A stretch of 45,254 bases of DNA, taken from assembly GCF_012033785.1 (NCBI RefSeq), contig NZ_JAAVJC010000014.1, positions 1 through 45,254 on the forward strand. Reading direction: 5' to 3'. Source of the DNA: Streptomyces bohaiensis (GTDB taxonomy: Bacteria > Actinomycetota > Actinomycetes > Streptomycetales > Streptomycetaceae). The notes beneath the pieces were generated by a model. It did not search any database. It was not told where the DNA came from and saw nothing but the letters and a program-made list of their open reading frames with translations. Positions 9,149-16,687 of this stretch are shown piece after piece (position 1 is the first letter of the stretch; each line of letters opens with the position of its first letter). The position numbers and the translations under genes were made by a program.

Positions 9149-9454
9149 GCTGTTCCCCTTCGTGGAGACGTCGTACGGCGTCCCGGCGCCGCGGCGGGCG
9201 GGGCCCGCCGGGCCTTGGCCCGCCGCGGTGATCGCCTCGCGCGGATCGCCCCGGCGACCGGGCCGGTGGAGCATCCACCACCAAGTACACGCCAGGAAGG
9301 AGGAGTCGGTACCCGCGGCCGAGTGACGGCGGGCCAAGTAGTGATAAATGTCAGCGACCCCCATCCGGCGATTGCTGCGACCGGAACGCGTTGGTCACGA
9401 TGCGTGTCACCAGTCTCCCGACTGGCGTCGTTTCACAACTGAAGGGGTATTCCG
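9149..9454. promoter_or_regulatory. Divergent intergenic region between monooxygenase and precursor peptide
   Basis: About 306 bases separate the two divergent start codons, and I see no convincing gene. The relatively AT-rich stretch at 9336-9352 (TAGTGATAAATG) could supply a -10 element for the precursor, with a GTGACG-like -35 near 9323, which would leave a leader of about 100 bases. The opposite-strand reading of the same patch, TTTATCACTACTTGG, could serve the monooxygenase. No promoter here is clear-cut. Confidence 0.35.
9410..9425 (+). promoter_or_regulatory. Short dyad in the precursor 5' leader
   Basis: CCAGTC at 9410-9415 and GACTGG at 9420-9425 form a 6-bp inverted repeat around the loop TCCC. 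It ends 16 bases before the AAGGGG ribosome site of the precursor. It may be an operator half-site pair or an RNA hairpin in the leader; this is a weak call. Confidence 0.3.
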
Positions 9455-9625
9455 ATGAACGCTGAGGTCATGGACGCCGACGCCCTGTTCGGCTCTTTCG
9501 ACATCGAGGAGCTGGAGACCATGGAGGTCGCCGGCGGTGTCGCGCTGCCCGAGATGGGCGCGTCGAGCGGTGACACCACCTGCTGCTCGTCCTCCTCCTC
9601 CTCGTCCTCCTGCTGCTGCTGCTGA
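9455..9625 (+). CDS. Azole-RiPP precursor peptide, Ser/Cys-block core
   Basis: A 56-residue peptide starting at ATG 9455, with AAGGGG at 9442-9447. The first ~36 residues are an acidic leader (several Asp/Glu, a DIEELE helix, then GGVALPEMGASS), close in style to thiazolyl-peptide leaders that end in PEMGAS/TEVGAS-like motifs. The C-terminus is TTCCSSSSSSSSCCCC: 16 adjacent residues that could all become azol(in)es or dehydroamino acids. The cleavage site is not certain, probably near MGASS or later. The codons are repetitive (TCC/TCG runs and four TGC). It stands alone between the divergent monooxygenase and the ligase operon, with a strong hairpin just downstream. It is the only precursor candidate I found in the window. 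Confidence 0.92.
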   Translation: MNAEVMDADALFGSFDIEELETMEVAGGVALPEMGASSGDTTCCSSSSSSSSCCCC

Positions 9626-9641
9626 CGCACCACGGCAGAGC

Positions 9642-9682
9642 GGTGCCTGTGCGACGCGCGCGTATCGCGTCGCACAGGCACC
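9642..9682 (+). terminator. Perfect 17-bp stem-loop after the precursor gene (attenuator/partial terminator)
   Basis: GGTGCCTGTGCGACGCG (9642-9658) is perfectly complementary to CGCGTCGCACAGGCACC (9666-9682), with a 7-base loop. It begins 16 bases after the precursor stop and ends 34 bases before the ligase ATG. No U-run follows, so it may act as an intrinsic terminator of the streptomycete type, or as a 3' stabiliser and attenuator that lets precursor mRNA exceed that of the downstream enzymes. Confidence 0.75.
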
Positions 9683-9716
9683 ATCTCCCGTCGCCGCTCC
9701 CTCGAAGAAGGCCGTG

Positions 9717-11327
9717 ATGTCCACGATCGCAGCGACAGCTTCCTGGGCCGGACATGAACACTATGTCCACCGGGTCCTGTGGCGTCTGGCGCGCACCCCC
9801 TCACGGGCCGTCCTCGGCCCCGGGGACGGCGACCTGGACGGCCCCGCCGTCGTGGACGCGGTGCTGGCCACGGCGGGAGGACTGCGCCGCGCGGGGACGG
9901 GCCCCGGCGCGACGGTGGCGGTCCTGACGGGACCCAATCATCCGGCGATGCTCGTCGTACGGTACGCCGCCCACCTGCTGGGCGCGGCGGTCGTCCAGAT
10001 CCGCTCCGCCAACCCCCGCTCCGACGCCGACCAACTGCCCGCGGCCACCCAGGCGCGGCTGCTGCGGGAGTGCGGTGCCACGGTCCTGGTGACCGACGAG
10101 GACCACGCCGCCCGCGCCGCCGACCTCCGCGACCGCGCCGACGGCGCCCTCCGGACCGCCGGCTACGGATTCACCGCCCCCGACGTCATGGACCTGCTCG
10201 GCGAGGACCCCGTCCGCGCCGAGGAGCTGCCGGAGTACGCCCCCGAGCGCCGCGCCGTCGTCGCCTTCACCAGCGGCAGCACCGCGGAGCCCCGGGGCAT
10301 CGACCAGTCGTTCGCGGTCTGGAACCACCTCGTCGCCTCCTTCCCCGGCACCACCGACCCCGCGGCCCCCGCCGTGATGCTGGCGGTGACGCCGCTCAGC
10401 CACACCATCGGCCCGATGGCGGACGCCGTCCTCGCCGAGGGCGGGCGGGTGCTGCTGCACGCCGGGTTCGACACGGCCGCCGTGCTGCGGGCCGTCGCGG
10501 ACCACCGCGTCACCGACGTGTACCTCGCCGTGCCGCACCTCTACGCCCTCGTCGAGGACCCGGCCACCGCCCGCGCCGACCTGTCGCCGCTGCGCCGGGT
10601 GATCTACAGCGGCACCCCCGCGGCGCCGCACCGGATCGCCGCCGCACACGCGCTGCTCGGCCCGGCACTCATCCAGCTGTACGGCACCACCGAGGCCGGC
10701 GGCATCAGCAACCTCACCCCGGAGGACCACCGGGAACCGGAGCTGCTCCCCACCGTCGGTCGGCCCTTCCCCTGGGTCGAGGTGCTGATCCGCGAGCCCG
10801 GATCGGACACCGAGGTGCCCCGCGGGGAGGAGGGCGAGGTCTGGGTGCGGTCCCGCACCGTCATGGACGGGTACTCCGCCGACCCCGCGCACACCGCCCG
10901 CACCCTCCGGGACGGCTGGCTGTGCACCGGCGACCTCGGCCACTGGGACCGGTACGGCTACCTGCGGCTCGCCGGCCGCAGCGGTCAGGTCGTCAAGAGC
11001 GGCGGCCTGAAGATCCACCCCGTGGCGGTGGAGTCCGCGCTCCTCTCCCATCCGGGCGTCGCCCGGGCCGCCGTCTACGGCGTCCGGGACGCGGACCACC
11101 GCGAACACGTCCATGCCGCCGTGGTGCCCCGGCCCGGCGCGACCTGCTCCGCCGAGGAGCTGCGGGCCCACGTCGGTGCCGCGCTCTCGCCGCTGCACGC
11201 GCCGGTGGCCTTCGCCTTCCGGGAGTCGCTCCCCCTCACCGAGCGAGGCAAGCCCGACACAGCCCTCCTGCGGTCCGTCCCCCACGGGGACGCCCGGGTC
11301 GGCGCCCCGTCGAAGGGAACACCGTGA
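9717..11327 (+). CDS. Acyl-AMP ligase (ANL superfamily), probably aryl acid activating
   Basis: A 536-residue adenylate-forming enzyme. P-loop-like FTSGSTAEPRG is at about 183-193, YGTTEAGG at about 321-328, the hinge region GDLGHWDRYGYLRLAGRSG at about 405-423, KSGGLKIHP just after, and the catalytic C-terminal Lys in RGKPD at about 509-513. It activates a carboxylate as acyl-AMP, then CoA or another acceptor. ATG 9717 has GAAGAAGG at 9704-9711. Its stop overlaps the GTG of the GriI-like gene, making 3,4-AHBA or a derivative the likely substrate. In nosiheptide biosynthesis NosI plays this role for the indolic side ring; no NosJ-like carrier or NosK-like transferase is visible here, so the acceptor is unknown. 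Confidence 0.85.
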   Translation: MSTIAATASWAGHEHYVHRVLWRLARTPSRAVLGPGDGDLDGPAVVDAVLATAGGLRRAGTGPGATVAVLTGPNHPAMLVVRYAAHLLGAAVVQIRSANPRSDADQLPAATQARLLRECGATVLVTDEDHAARAADLRDRADGALRTAGYGFTAPDVMDLLGEDPVRAEELPEYAPERRAVVAFTSGSTAEPRGIDQSFAVWNHLVASFPGTTDPAAPAVMLAVTPLSHTIGPMADAVLAEGGRVLLHAGFDTAAVLRAVADHRVTDVYLAVPHLYALVEDPATARADLSPLRRVIYSGTPAAPHRIAAAHALLGPALIQLYGTTEAGGISNLTPEDHREPELLPTVGRPFPWVEVLIREPGSDTEVPRGEEGEVWVRSRTVMDGYSADPAHTARTLRDGWLCTGDLGHWDRYGYLRLAGRSGQVVKSGGLKIHPVAVESALLSHPGVARAAVYGVRDADHREHVHAAVVPRPGATCSAEELRAHVGAALSPLHAPVAFAFRESLPLTERGKPDTALLRSVPHGDARVGAPSKGTP

Positions 11328-12166
11328 CCACGCACCAGCACTTCGCGCGGGCCGTCCGCCTGGGCCGGCTGTTCCGGCACGACCCGCGGCGGCTGATGAT
11401 CGTCCCGCTCGACCACTCGCTGAGCGACGGACCGGTGATCCCGCGCGGCAGCAGCGTGGACCGGCTCGCCGGCCAGCTCGCCGCGGGTGGCGCCGACGCG
11501 ATCGTCGTCCACAAGGGGAGCCTGCGGCACATCGCCGCCGCCCGGCTCGCCACCATGTCGCTGATCCTGCACCTCAACGCGAGCACCGCCCACGCCCCGG
11601 ACCCGGACGCCAAGTACCTGGTGACGGGCGTGGAGGACGCGCTGCGGATGGGCGCGGACGCCGTCAGCGTCCATGTCAACATGGGGTCGCGCGACGAGCG
11701 CCGCCAGATCGCCGACCTCGGCGCCGTCGCGGACGCCTGCGACCGCTGGAACCTGCCGCTGATGGCGATGGTCTACCCCCGCGGCCCGGAGATCGCCGAC
11801 CCGCGCGACCCGGAGCTGGTGGCCCACGCCGTCACCCTGGCGGCCGACCTCGGCGCCGACCTGGTGAAGGCGCCCTACGTCGGGTCGACCGCCGCGATGC
11901 GGGAGCTGACCGCCGCCTGCCCCGTCCCCCTGGTCTGCGCGGGCGGACCGCGGCGCGGCACCGACGACGAGGCGGTGGAGTTCGCCCGCGAGGTCCTCCG
12001 GGGCGGCGCCGCCGGGGTCGCCATGGGGCGCAACATCTTCCAGTCGTCCGACCCGGGGGCCATGGCCGCCCGTGTGGCCCGCGTGGTCCACGGGTTCCCC
12101 GAGGACGGTCCCGGTCACTTCATGGAGGGGTGCGGCAGTGAGCTCGAACAGACTGTGCTGGCTTGA
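11324..12166 (+). CDS. GriI-like DhnA-family aldolase for 3-amino-4-hydroxybenzoate
   Basis: A 280-residue class I aldolase of the DhnA/FbaB family. The opening IVPLDHSLSDGP resembles the phosphate-end motif of ADTH synthases, and the Schiff-base Lys lies in DLVKAPYVGS (about residue 181). GriI of the grixazone pathway condenses aspartate semialdehyde with dihydroxyacetone phosphate to a C7 amino sugar. The archaeal homologue makes 2-amino-3,7-dideoxyhept-6-ulosonate for shikimate. Adjacency to a GriH-like gene in a metabolite cluster favours the 3,4-AHBA role. GTG 11324 overlaps the ligase stop, and its 3' end overlaps the next gene by 29 bases. Confidence 0.88.
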   Translation: MTTHQHFARAVRLGRLFRHDPRRLMIVPLDHSLSDGPVIPRGSSVDRLAGQLAAGGADAIVVHKGSLRHIAAARLATMSLILHLNASTAHAPDPDAKYLVTGVEDALRMGADAVSVHVNMGSRDERRQIADLGAVADACDRWNLPLMAMVYPRGPEIADPRDPELVAHAVTLAADLGADLVKAPYVGSTAAMRELTAACPVPLVCAGGPRRGTDDEAVEFAREVLRGGAAGVAMGRNIFQSSDPGAMAARVARVVHGFPEDGPGHFMEGCGSELEQTVLA

Positions 12167-13238
12167 CGTTCGTGCGGCGGGAGCCGCCCGGGCGGCCGTC
12201 GTCGAGGAGGCGGCGCACCAGCGGATCGACGGCATCGTCGCGGACGACCCGGCGCACCTCGCCGGGCTGCCGCCGACCGTCCGCAAGGTGCTGATCCCCG
12301 CGAAGGGGAAGCTTCCCGCGGAGCTGGGCGAGGTCGACCTCGTCGTGGTGCCCGGGCCGACGGCGGCCCGCGCCAAGGCCCACCCGTCGGTGGAGTTCGG
12401 CCGGCTGGTGGAGATCACCGACGCGGCCAGCCTGGACGAGGCCATCGAGGCCGCGCGGACCGAGCGGTTCAGCGTCCTGGACTTCCGCGACCCGACGAAG
12501 ATCCCGCTGGAGATCGTGATCGCGGCGGCCGCCGAGGCGGAGGGCGCCCTCATCACGGTGGCGAAGGACGTCGAGGAGGCCGAGATCATCTTCGGTGTCC
12601 TCGAACTCGGCTCCGACGGCGTGCTGATGCCCGCGCGGGCCGTCGGCGACGCCACCGCCCTCAAGCAGGTGGCGGGGGACCGGACCGGGAAGATCCCGCT
12701 GGTCGAGCTGGAGGTCACCGCGACCGCCCACATCGGGATGGGCGAGCGCGCCTGCGTGGACACCTGCTCGTACCTCGGGAAGAACGAGGGCATCCTCGTC
12801 GGCTCCCACTCCAAGGGCATGGTGCTGTGCGTCAGCGAGACCCACCCGCTGCCGTACATGCCGACCCGGCCCTTCCGCGTCAACGCCGGCGCCATCCACT
12901 CCTACACGGTCGCCGACGAGGGCCGCACCCAGTACCTCAGCGAACTCGTCGCCGGCAGCCGGGTGCTGGCCGTCGACACCGAGGGCCGCACCCGCACCGT
13001 CTCGGTGGGGCGGGTGAAGATCGAGACCCGGCCGCTCATCTCCATCGATGCGATCGCCCCCAACGGCCAGACGGTCAACCTGATCCTCCAGGACGACTGG
13101 CACGTGCGCGTCCTCGGCCCGGGGGACGCCGTCCTCAACAGCACCGAACTCAAGCCGGGCGACAAGGTGCTGGGCCATCTGCCGACCGCCGACCGCCATG
13201 TCGGCTACCCGATCGACGAGTTCTGCCGCGAGCAGTGA
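12138..13238 (+). CDS. GriH-like 3-dehydroquinate synthase II family enzyme (3,4-AHBA synthase)
   Basis: A 366-residue member of the dehydroquinate synthase II family. In grixazone biosynthesis GriH converts the GriI product to 3-amino-4-hydroxybenzoate; the archaeal relatives deaminate instead to give 3-dehydroquinate. Recognisable blocks include an EIIFGVLELGSDGVL-like region (about 153-167), the Cys-containing GMGERACVDTCSYL (about 198-211), and FRVNAGAIHSY near 246. GTG 12138 follows GGAGGGG at 12124-12130 and overlaps the aldolase gene. The pair makes local 3,4-AHBA supply nearly certain; its fate in the pathway is inferred. Confidence 0.9.
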   Translation: MSSNRLCWLDVRAAGAARAAVVEEAAHQRIDGIVADDPAHLAGLPPTVRKVLIPAKGKLPAELGEVDLVVVPGPTAARAKAHPSVEFGRLVEITDAASLDEAIEAARTERFSVLDFRDPTKIPLEIVIAAAAEAEGALITVAKDVEEAEIIFGVLELGSDGVLMPARAVGDATALKQVAGDRTGKIPLVELEVTATAHIGMGERACVDTCSYLGKNEGILVGSHSKGMVLCVSETHPLPYMPTRPFRVNAGAIHSYTVADEGRTQYLSELVAGSRVLAVDTEGRTRTVSVGRVKIETRPLISIDAIAPNGQTVNLILQDDWHVRVLGPGDAVLNSTELKPGDKVLGHLPTADRHVGYPIDEFCREQ

Positions 13239-14467
13239 CGGCGCACGACTCCCGCCCCGCCGCCCGGGCACCGGGCGGCGGGGCGCCGAACGCACTGCGG
13301 GTCGCCGTGGTCGGCGCGGGGATCGGCGGGCTCACCCTGGCCGCCGCGCTCGCCCGTGTCGGCCTCGACTGCACCGTCTTCGACCGGGCGGAACACCTCT
13401 CCGAGGTGGGCGCCGGCCTTCAACTCGCTCCCGGGACGGTGAAGTTGCTGCGCCGGCTCGGCGTCGGCGCCGGCCTCGCCGAGAGGTCCGTGCGGCCCCT
13501 CTCCCTCGACCTGCTGCGCTGGGAGGACGGCGGGCTGCTCTCCCGCGCCCCGCTCGGCGCCACCTGCGAGGAGCGGTACGGCGCGCCGTACACCACCGTG
13601 CACCGAGGGCAGTTGCACGCCCTGCTGCTGGCCCGCACCCGGGCGGCGGTCCGACCGGGGCACCGCCTCACCGCGGTGGAGGAGCAGCCCGACGCGGTGG
13701 TGCTGCGCTTCGCCGACGGTACCGAGCACCGGGCCGACGTGGTGGTGGGTGCCGACGGCATCCGCTCGGTGGTCCGGAGCGCGCTCGCCGCCGACGACCC
13801 GGTGTTCTCCGGGCAGTTCATGTACCGGGGGCTGGTCCCGGCGCAGCGGTTCCCCGCGCTGGCCGCGGATCCGCGGGTGCGGGTCTGGCTCGGTCCCGGC
13901 CGGCACTGCGTCTGCTACCCGGTGGACGGCGGCCGGTCGTTGAGCTTCGCCGCGACCACCCCGGGCGCCGCGCCGGCCGAGGAGTCCTGGACCGCCGCCG
14001 CCGAAGCGGGCGCCGCTGCCGCCGCCTACCGCGGCTGGGACGCCACGGTGGTGCGGCTGCTGGACGCCGCCGACCGGGTCGGCCGCTGGGCCCTGCACGA
14101 CCGCACCCCCCTGGAGCGCTGGTCCACCGACCGGATCACCCTGCTGGGTGACGCGGCGCACCCGATGCTGCCCTTCGCCGCCCAGGGGGCGAACCAGGCG
14201 GTCGAGGACGCCGTGACGCTCGCCGTCCGCCTGGCGGCCGCCGGGGCCGCCGCGGTGCCCGAGGCGCTGCGCCGGTACCAGGAGCTGCGGGTGCCGCGCA
14301 CCACCGACCTCCAGCGCTCCGCGCGGGAGCGGACGGCGCGGATGCACCTGCCGGACGGCCCGGACCAGCGGAAGCGGGACGTCGCGCTGGCGCGGCCCCA
14401 TGACCCCCGCGAGACGGACTGGAGCTACGGCTACGACGCGCTGACCGTCGCCGTCCGCGGCGGCTGA
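13235..14467 (+). CDS. FAD-dependent salicylate-hydroxylase-like monooxygenase
   Basis: A 410-residue single-component flavin monooxygenase. GAGIGG is at about 27-32, the DG motif in VVGADGIRSVVR at about 169-180, and GDAAHPMLPFAAQGANQAVEDA at about 305-326. Relatives hydroxylate or oxidatively decarboxylate hydroxybenzoates (NahG). Flavin monooxygenases acting on 3,4-AHBA are known in other 3,4-AHBA-derived pathways such as cremeomycin. GTG 13235 overlaps the GriH-like stop (GTGA), so it is translated with the 3,4-AHBA enzymes. The likely role is ring hydroxylation of 3,4-AHBA, with or without loss of the carboxyl; which of the two cannot be read from sequence. Confidence 0.85.
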   Translation: MTAHDSRPAARAPGGGAPNALRVAVVGAGIGGLTLAAALARVGLDCTVFDRAEHLSEVGAGLQLAPGTVKLLRRLGVGAGLAERSVRPLSLDLLRWEDGGLLSRAPLGATCEERYGAPYTTVHRGQLHALLLARTRAAVRPGHRLTAVEEQPDAVVLRFADGTEHRADVVVGADGIRSVVRSALAADDPVFSGQFMYRGLVPAQRFPALAADPRVRVWLGPGRHCVCYPVDGGRSLSFAATTPGAAPAEESWTAAAEAGAAAAAYRGWDATVVRLLDAADRVGRWALHDRTPLERWSTDRITLLGDAAHPMLPFAAQGANQAVEDAVTLAVRLAAAGAAAVPEALRRYQELRVPRTTDLQRSARERTARMHLPDGPDQRKRDVALARPHDPRETDWSYGYDALTVAVRGG

Positions 14468-14538
14468 GCAACCCCGAAGTGGAACCAGTAGTTCCGCTTC
14501 GGACGTGTAGCGGGACGGCGAACGAAGAAGGGACAGCC

Positions 14539-15276
14539 ATGCACGGGGGAGCGCCGACGGTGCCGACGGCCTACAGCGAGGAGCACGCCAGGATCTACGA
14601 CTTCGTCCACGGCGCCCGCGGCCGGGACTGGCGGTCCGAGGCCGACCGGTTCACGGAGCTGATCCGTGACCGAGCCCCCGGCGCGGACTCGCTGCTGGAC
14701 GTCGCCTGCGGGACCGGAGCCCACCTGGAGCGGTTCCAGGAGCACTTCACCACCGTCGCCGGGGTGGAACTCTCCCCCGCGATGCGGGAGATCGCCCGCG
14801 CGCGGCTCACCGCTCCCGTCCATGCCGGCGACATGCGCACCTTCGACCTCGGGACACGCTTCGACGCAGTCCTGTGTCTTTGCTTCTCGATGGGGTACAT
14901 GCGCAGCACGGACGAACTCCGCCTCGCGGCGGAACGGCTGGTCGCACATCTCGCGCCCGGCGGGGTCCTGGTCGCCGAACCCTGGTGGTTCCCCGACCGG
15001 TTCCTCGACGGGTTCGTGTCGGCCGCGCTCGCCCAGGACGACCACCTCGCGGTCAGCCGGATCTCCCATTCGGCGCGCGAGGGCCTGGTGACGCGGATGA
15101 CCGTGCGGTACACCGTGGCCGACAGCGGGGGCATCCGGGACTTCACCGAGTACGAGACGTACACGCTGTTCACCGAGGAGGAGTACCGGCGCGCGTTCCG
15201 GGAGGCGGGATGCGAGGTGACCCATGTGCCCGGCGGCCCCAACGGCCGCGGGTTGTTCGTCGGACGACGCGCGTAG
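14539..15276 (+). CDS. dTDP-amino-sugar N,N-dimethyltransferase (TylM1/DesVI/SpnS-like)
   Basis: A 245-residue class I SAM methyltransferase. The SAM motif LLDVACGTGAHL is at about 52-63, the distinctive EPWWFPDRF at about 147-155, and a GGPNGRGLF tail. These match the TylM1/DesVI/SpnS family, which twice methylates the amino group of dTDP-3- or 4-amino-deoxysugars. ATG 14539 has GAAGAAGGGA at 14524-14533; an upstream in-frame ATG at 14479 lacks a ribosome site. It lies at the end of the 3,4-AHBA operon, about 3 kb from the sugar operon it should serve, tying the two sets of genes to one product. Expected substrate: 4-amino-2,3,4,6-tetradeoxyhexose. Confidence 0.9.
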   Translation: MHGGAPTVPTAYSEEHARIYDFVHGARGRDWRSEADRFTELIRDRAPGADSLLDVACGTGAHLERFQEHFTTVAGVELSPAMREIARARLTAPVHAGDMRTFDLGTRFDAVLCLCFSMGYMRSTDELRLAAERLVAHLAPGGVLVAEPWWFPDRFLDGFVSAALAQDDHLAVSRISHSAREGLVTRMTVRYTVADSGGIRDFTEYETYTLFTEEEYRRAFREAGCEVTHVPGGPNGRGLFVGRRA

Positions 15277-15326
15277 CGCGCGCCGACACCGGGATTGTCA
15301 GTGAAGCAAGCACGGGGGTGCTGTTC

Positions 15327-15974
15327 ATGATCACCAGTACGCACGCGGCGGCGAGGACCTGTCGGGGGACCACGCAGATCGTCGTCGCCGGAGACCGGCC
15401 CATTCTCACGGAGGCGCTCGCGGTCTGCCTCGGCGACGTCAAGGGGTTCCGGGTCACGGGAGTGGCGGATGCCCACCACCAGGTGGTGCCCACCCTGCGG
15501 CGGACGGCGGCCGACGTGCTGGTCGTCAGCGGGGTCTCGCCGCGCAGCCTGGCCTTGGCCGACGAGGTGCGGCGCGCCCTGCCGTCCTGCGGCGTCACCC
15601 TGATCGCGGACGAGTCGACGCACCCGCCGCTCACCCGGCTGCGGGACTCCTGCCGGGTCGGCGTCGTGCACCGCAGGGCACGGCTGGCCGAACTCATCGG
15701 CACGATACGGCAGGTCTCGGCGGCGGCACCGGCGGCCGGGACGGAGGGGGCCGCCGCGCACGACGCGGCCGGGGGCGGCGCCGCGCAGCTCAAGGACCGC
15801 GAGTGCAGCATCCTGCGGGCGACCGTCGCCGGCTGCACCATCAAGGAGATCGCCCGGGACCTGTACCTCGCCCCGGGCACCGTGCGGAACCTCGCCTCCT
15901 CGGCGATTCGCAAGCTCGGCGCCCGCAACCGCTTCGACGCCGCCCGCATCGCCGCGGAGCGCGGGCTCCTCTGA
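15327..15974 (+). CDS. LuxR-family regulator with degenerate receiver domain
   Basis: A 215-residue NarL-like protein. The N-terminal ~120 residues have receiver topology, but the acidic pair reads GD and the phospho-acceptor position falls in DVLVVSGVSP, where Ser replaces Asp, so classical phosphorylation looks impossible. The C-terminal LuxR helix-turn-helix includes EIARDLYLAPGTVRNLASSA and KLGARNRFDAA. ATG 15327 is preceded by a GGGGG run; GTG 15318 is an alternative. It follows the dimethyltransferase and converges on a paralogue at 16079. It is probably a cluster-situated activator responding to a small molecule or to constitutive dimerisation, as proposed for atypical regulators of antibiotic clusters. 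Confidence 0.85.
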   Translation: MITSTHAAARTCRGTTQIVVAGDRPILTEALAVCLGDVKGFRVTGVADAHHQVVPTLRRTAADVLVVSGVSPRSLALADEVRRALPSCGVTLIADESTHPPLTRLRDSCRVGVVHRRARLAELIGTIRQVSAAAPAAGTEGAAAHDAAGGGAAQLKDRECSILRATVAGCTIKEIARDLYLAPGTVRNLASSAIRKLGARNRFDAARIAAERGLL

Positions 15975-15988
15975 CGCGGGCCGCCGGC

Positions 15989-16035
15989 GGGGCCGGGGGC
16001 GCGGGGGTGCGGGCGACCGCCGCGCCCCCGGCCCC
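15989..16035. terminator. Bidirectional hairpin between convergent regulators
   Basis: GGGGCCGGGGGCGCGG (15989-16004) pairs perfectly with CCGCGCCCCCGGCCCC (16020-16035) over 16 bp, with a 15-base loop. It lies centrally in the 104-base gap between two convergent genes, the expected site of a shared terminator. There is no T-run on either side. Confidence 0.65.
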
Positions 16036-16078
16036 CGTTCCGGTCGGTACCCCCGGCGGGCGCGCCGCGCGGGAGCGG

Positions 16079-16687
16079 CTACAGCAGTCCCTGCTCCAGG
16101 GCGATCCGCGCGGCGTCGAACCGGTTGCGCGCGCCGAGCTTCCCGATCGCGGAGGAGGCCAGGTTCCGCACCGTCCCCGGTGCGAGGAAGAGCTCCTTGG
16201 ACATCTCCTTGACCGAGGCACCGCTCATGGTGGACCGCAGGACCTCCTGTTCGCGGGCGCCCAGACAGCGTGTCCGGCGCGGGACCTGGCACGTCGCGCG
16301 GGTGCCGGCGAGCCGGGAGCCCTCGATCTCCCGGATGGCGTCCACCAGGTGGGGGAGTTTGCCGTCGGCCGGCACGAACCGGATGCCGTCGTGTCGGGGG
16401 AGGCCGGCCGGGTCCGACCCGTCCCCGGTCGGCAGGATGGCGGCGATGCCGCACATCGGCAGTTCGCGGCGCATCCGCAGCGCGAAGCTCTCGGCCTTGC
16501 CCGCCTCGTCGAGCAGGCTCTCGCCCAGTACCAGGACGGTGGCGTCCTTGCGGCGGGCCACCGGCAGCACCTCGTGCCGCTGACCTGCGATGCCCGCCAC
16601 GTCGAAGTCGGGTACGCCGTCGAGGATGCGCGCCAGCGCCTCCGCGAAGAGACATCGTTCGTAGGCCAGCACGATGCGGATGGACAT
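16079..16687 (-). CDS. LuxR-family regulator with degenerate receiver domain (paralogue)
   Basis: A 202-residue protein closely related at its C-terminus to the regulator at 15327: both share LAPGTVRNLASSAI, KLGARNRFDAARIA and a GLL end. The receiver-like half starts MSIRIVLAYERCLF, so the acidic pair is YE, and the acceptor position lies in ATVLVLGESL with no Asp. ATG 16687 follows GGGGGAG with a 9-base spacer; an open frame extends further but reads into the AT-rich promoter region. It is probably a pathway regulator; the divergence of the receivers suggests the two sense different inputs or form a heteromer. Confidence 0.83.
   Translation of the reverse strand: MSIRIVLAYERCLFAEALARILDGVPDFDVAGIAGQRHEVLPVARRKDATVLVLGESLLDEAGKAESFALRMRRELPMCGIAAILPTGDGSDPAGLPRHDGIRFVPADGKLPHLVDAIREIEGSRLAGTRATCQVPRRTRCLGAREQEVLRSTMSGASVKEMSKELFLAPGTVRNLASSAIGKLGARNRFDAARIALEQGLL

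Noticed and set aside
9149..9364. N-terminal extension of the divergent monooxygenase to 9364
   Set aside because: It would put coding sequence across the likely promoter, and a good ribosome site supports ATG 9148, shortly before the flavin motif.
1..9625. Firm assignment as a classical thiopeptide cluster
   Set aside because: No glutamylating dehydratase or second SpaB_C protein is visible, and the core lacks the usual Ser-Cys-x pattern; the left flank is missing, so this stays open.
11324..13238. Reading the aldolase and DHQ synthase II genes as an archaeal-type shikimate pathway
   Set aside because: In actinomycetes this pair next to an aryl ligase and hydroxylase is the 3-amino-4-hydroxybenzoate route; streptomycetes normally have a standard shikimate pathway.
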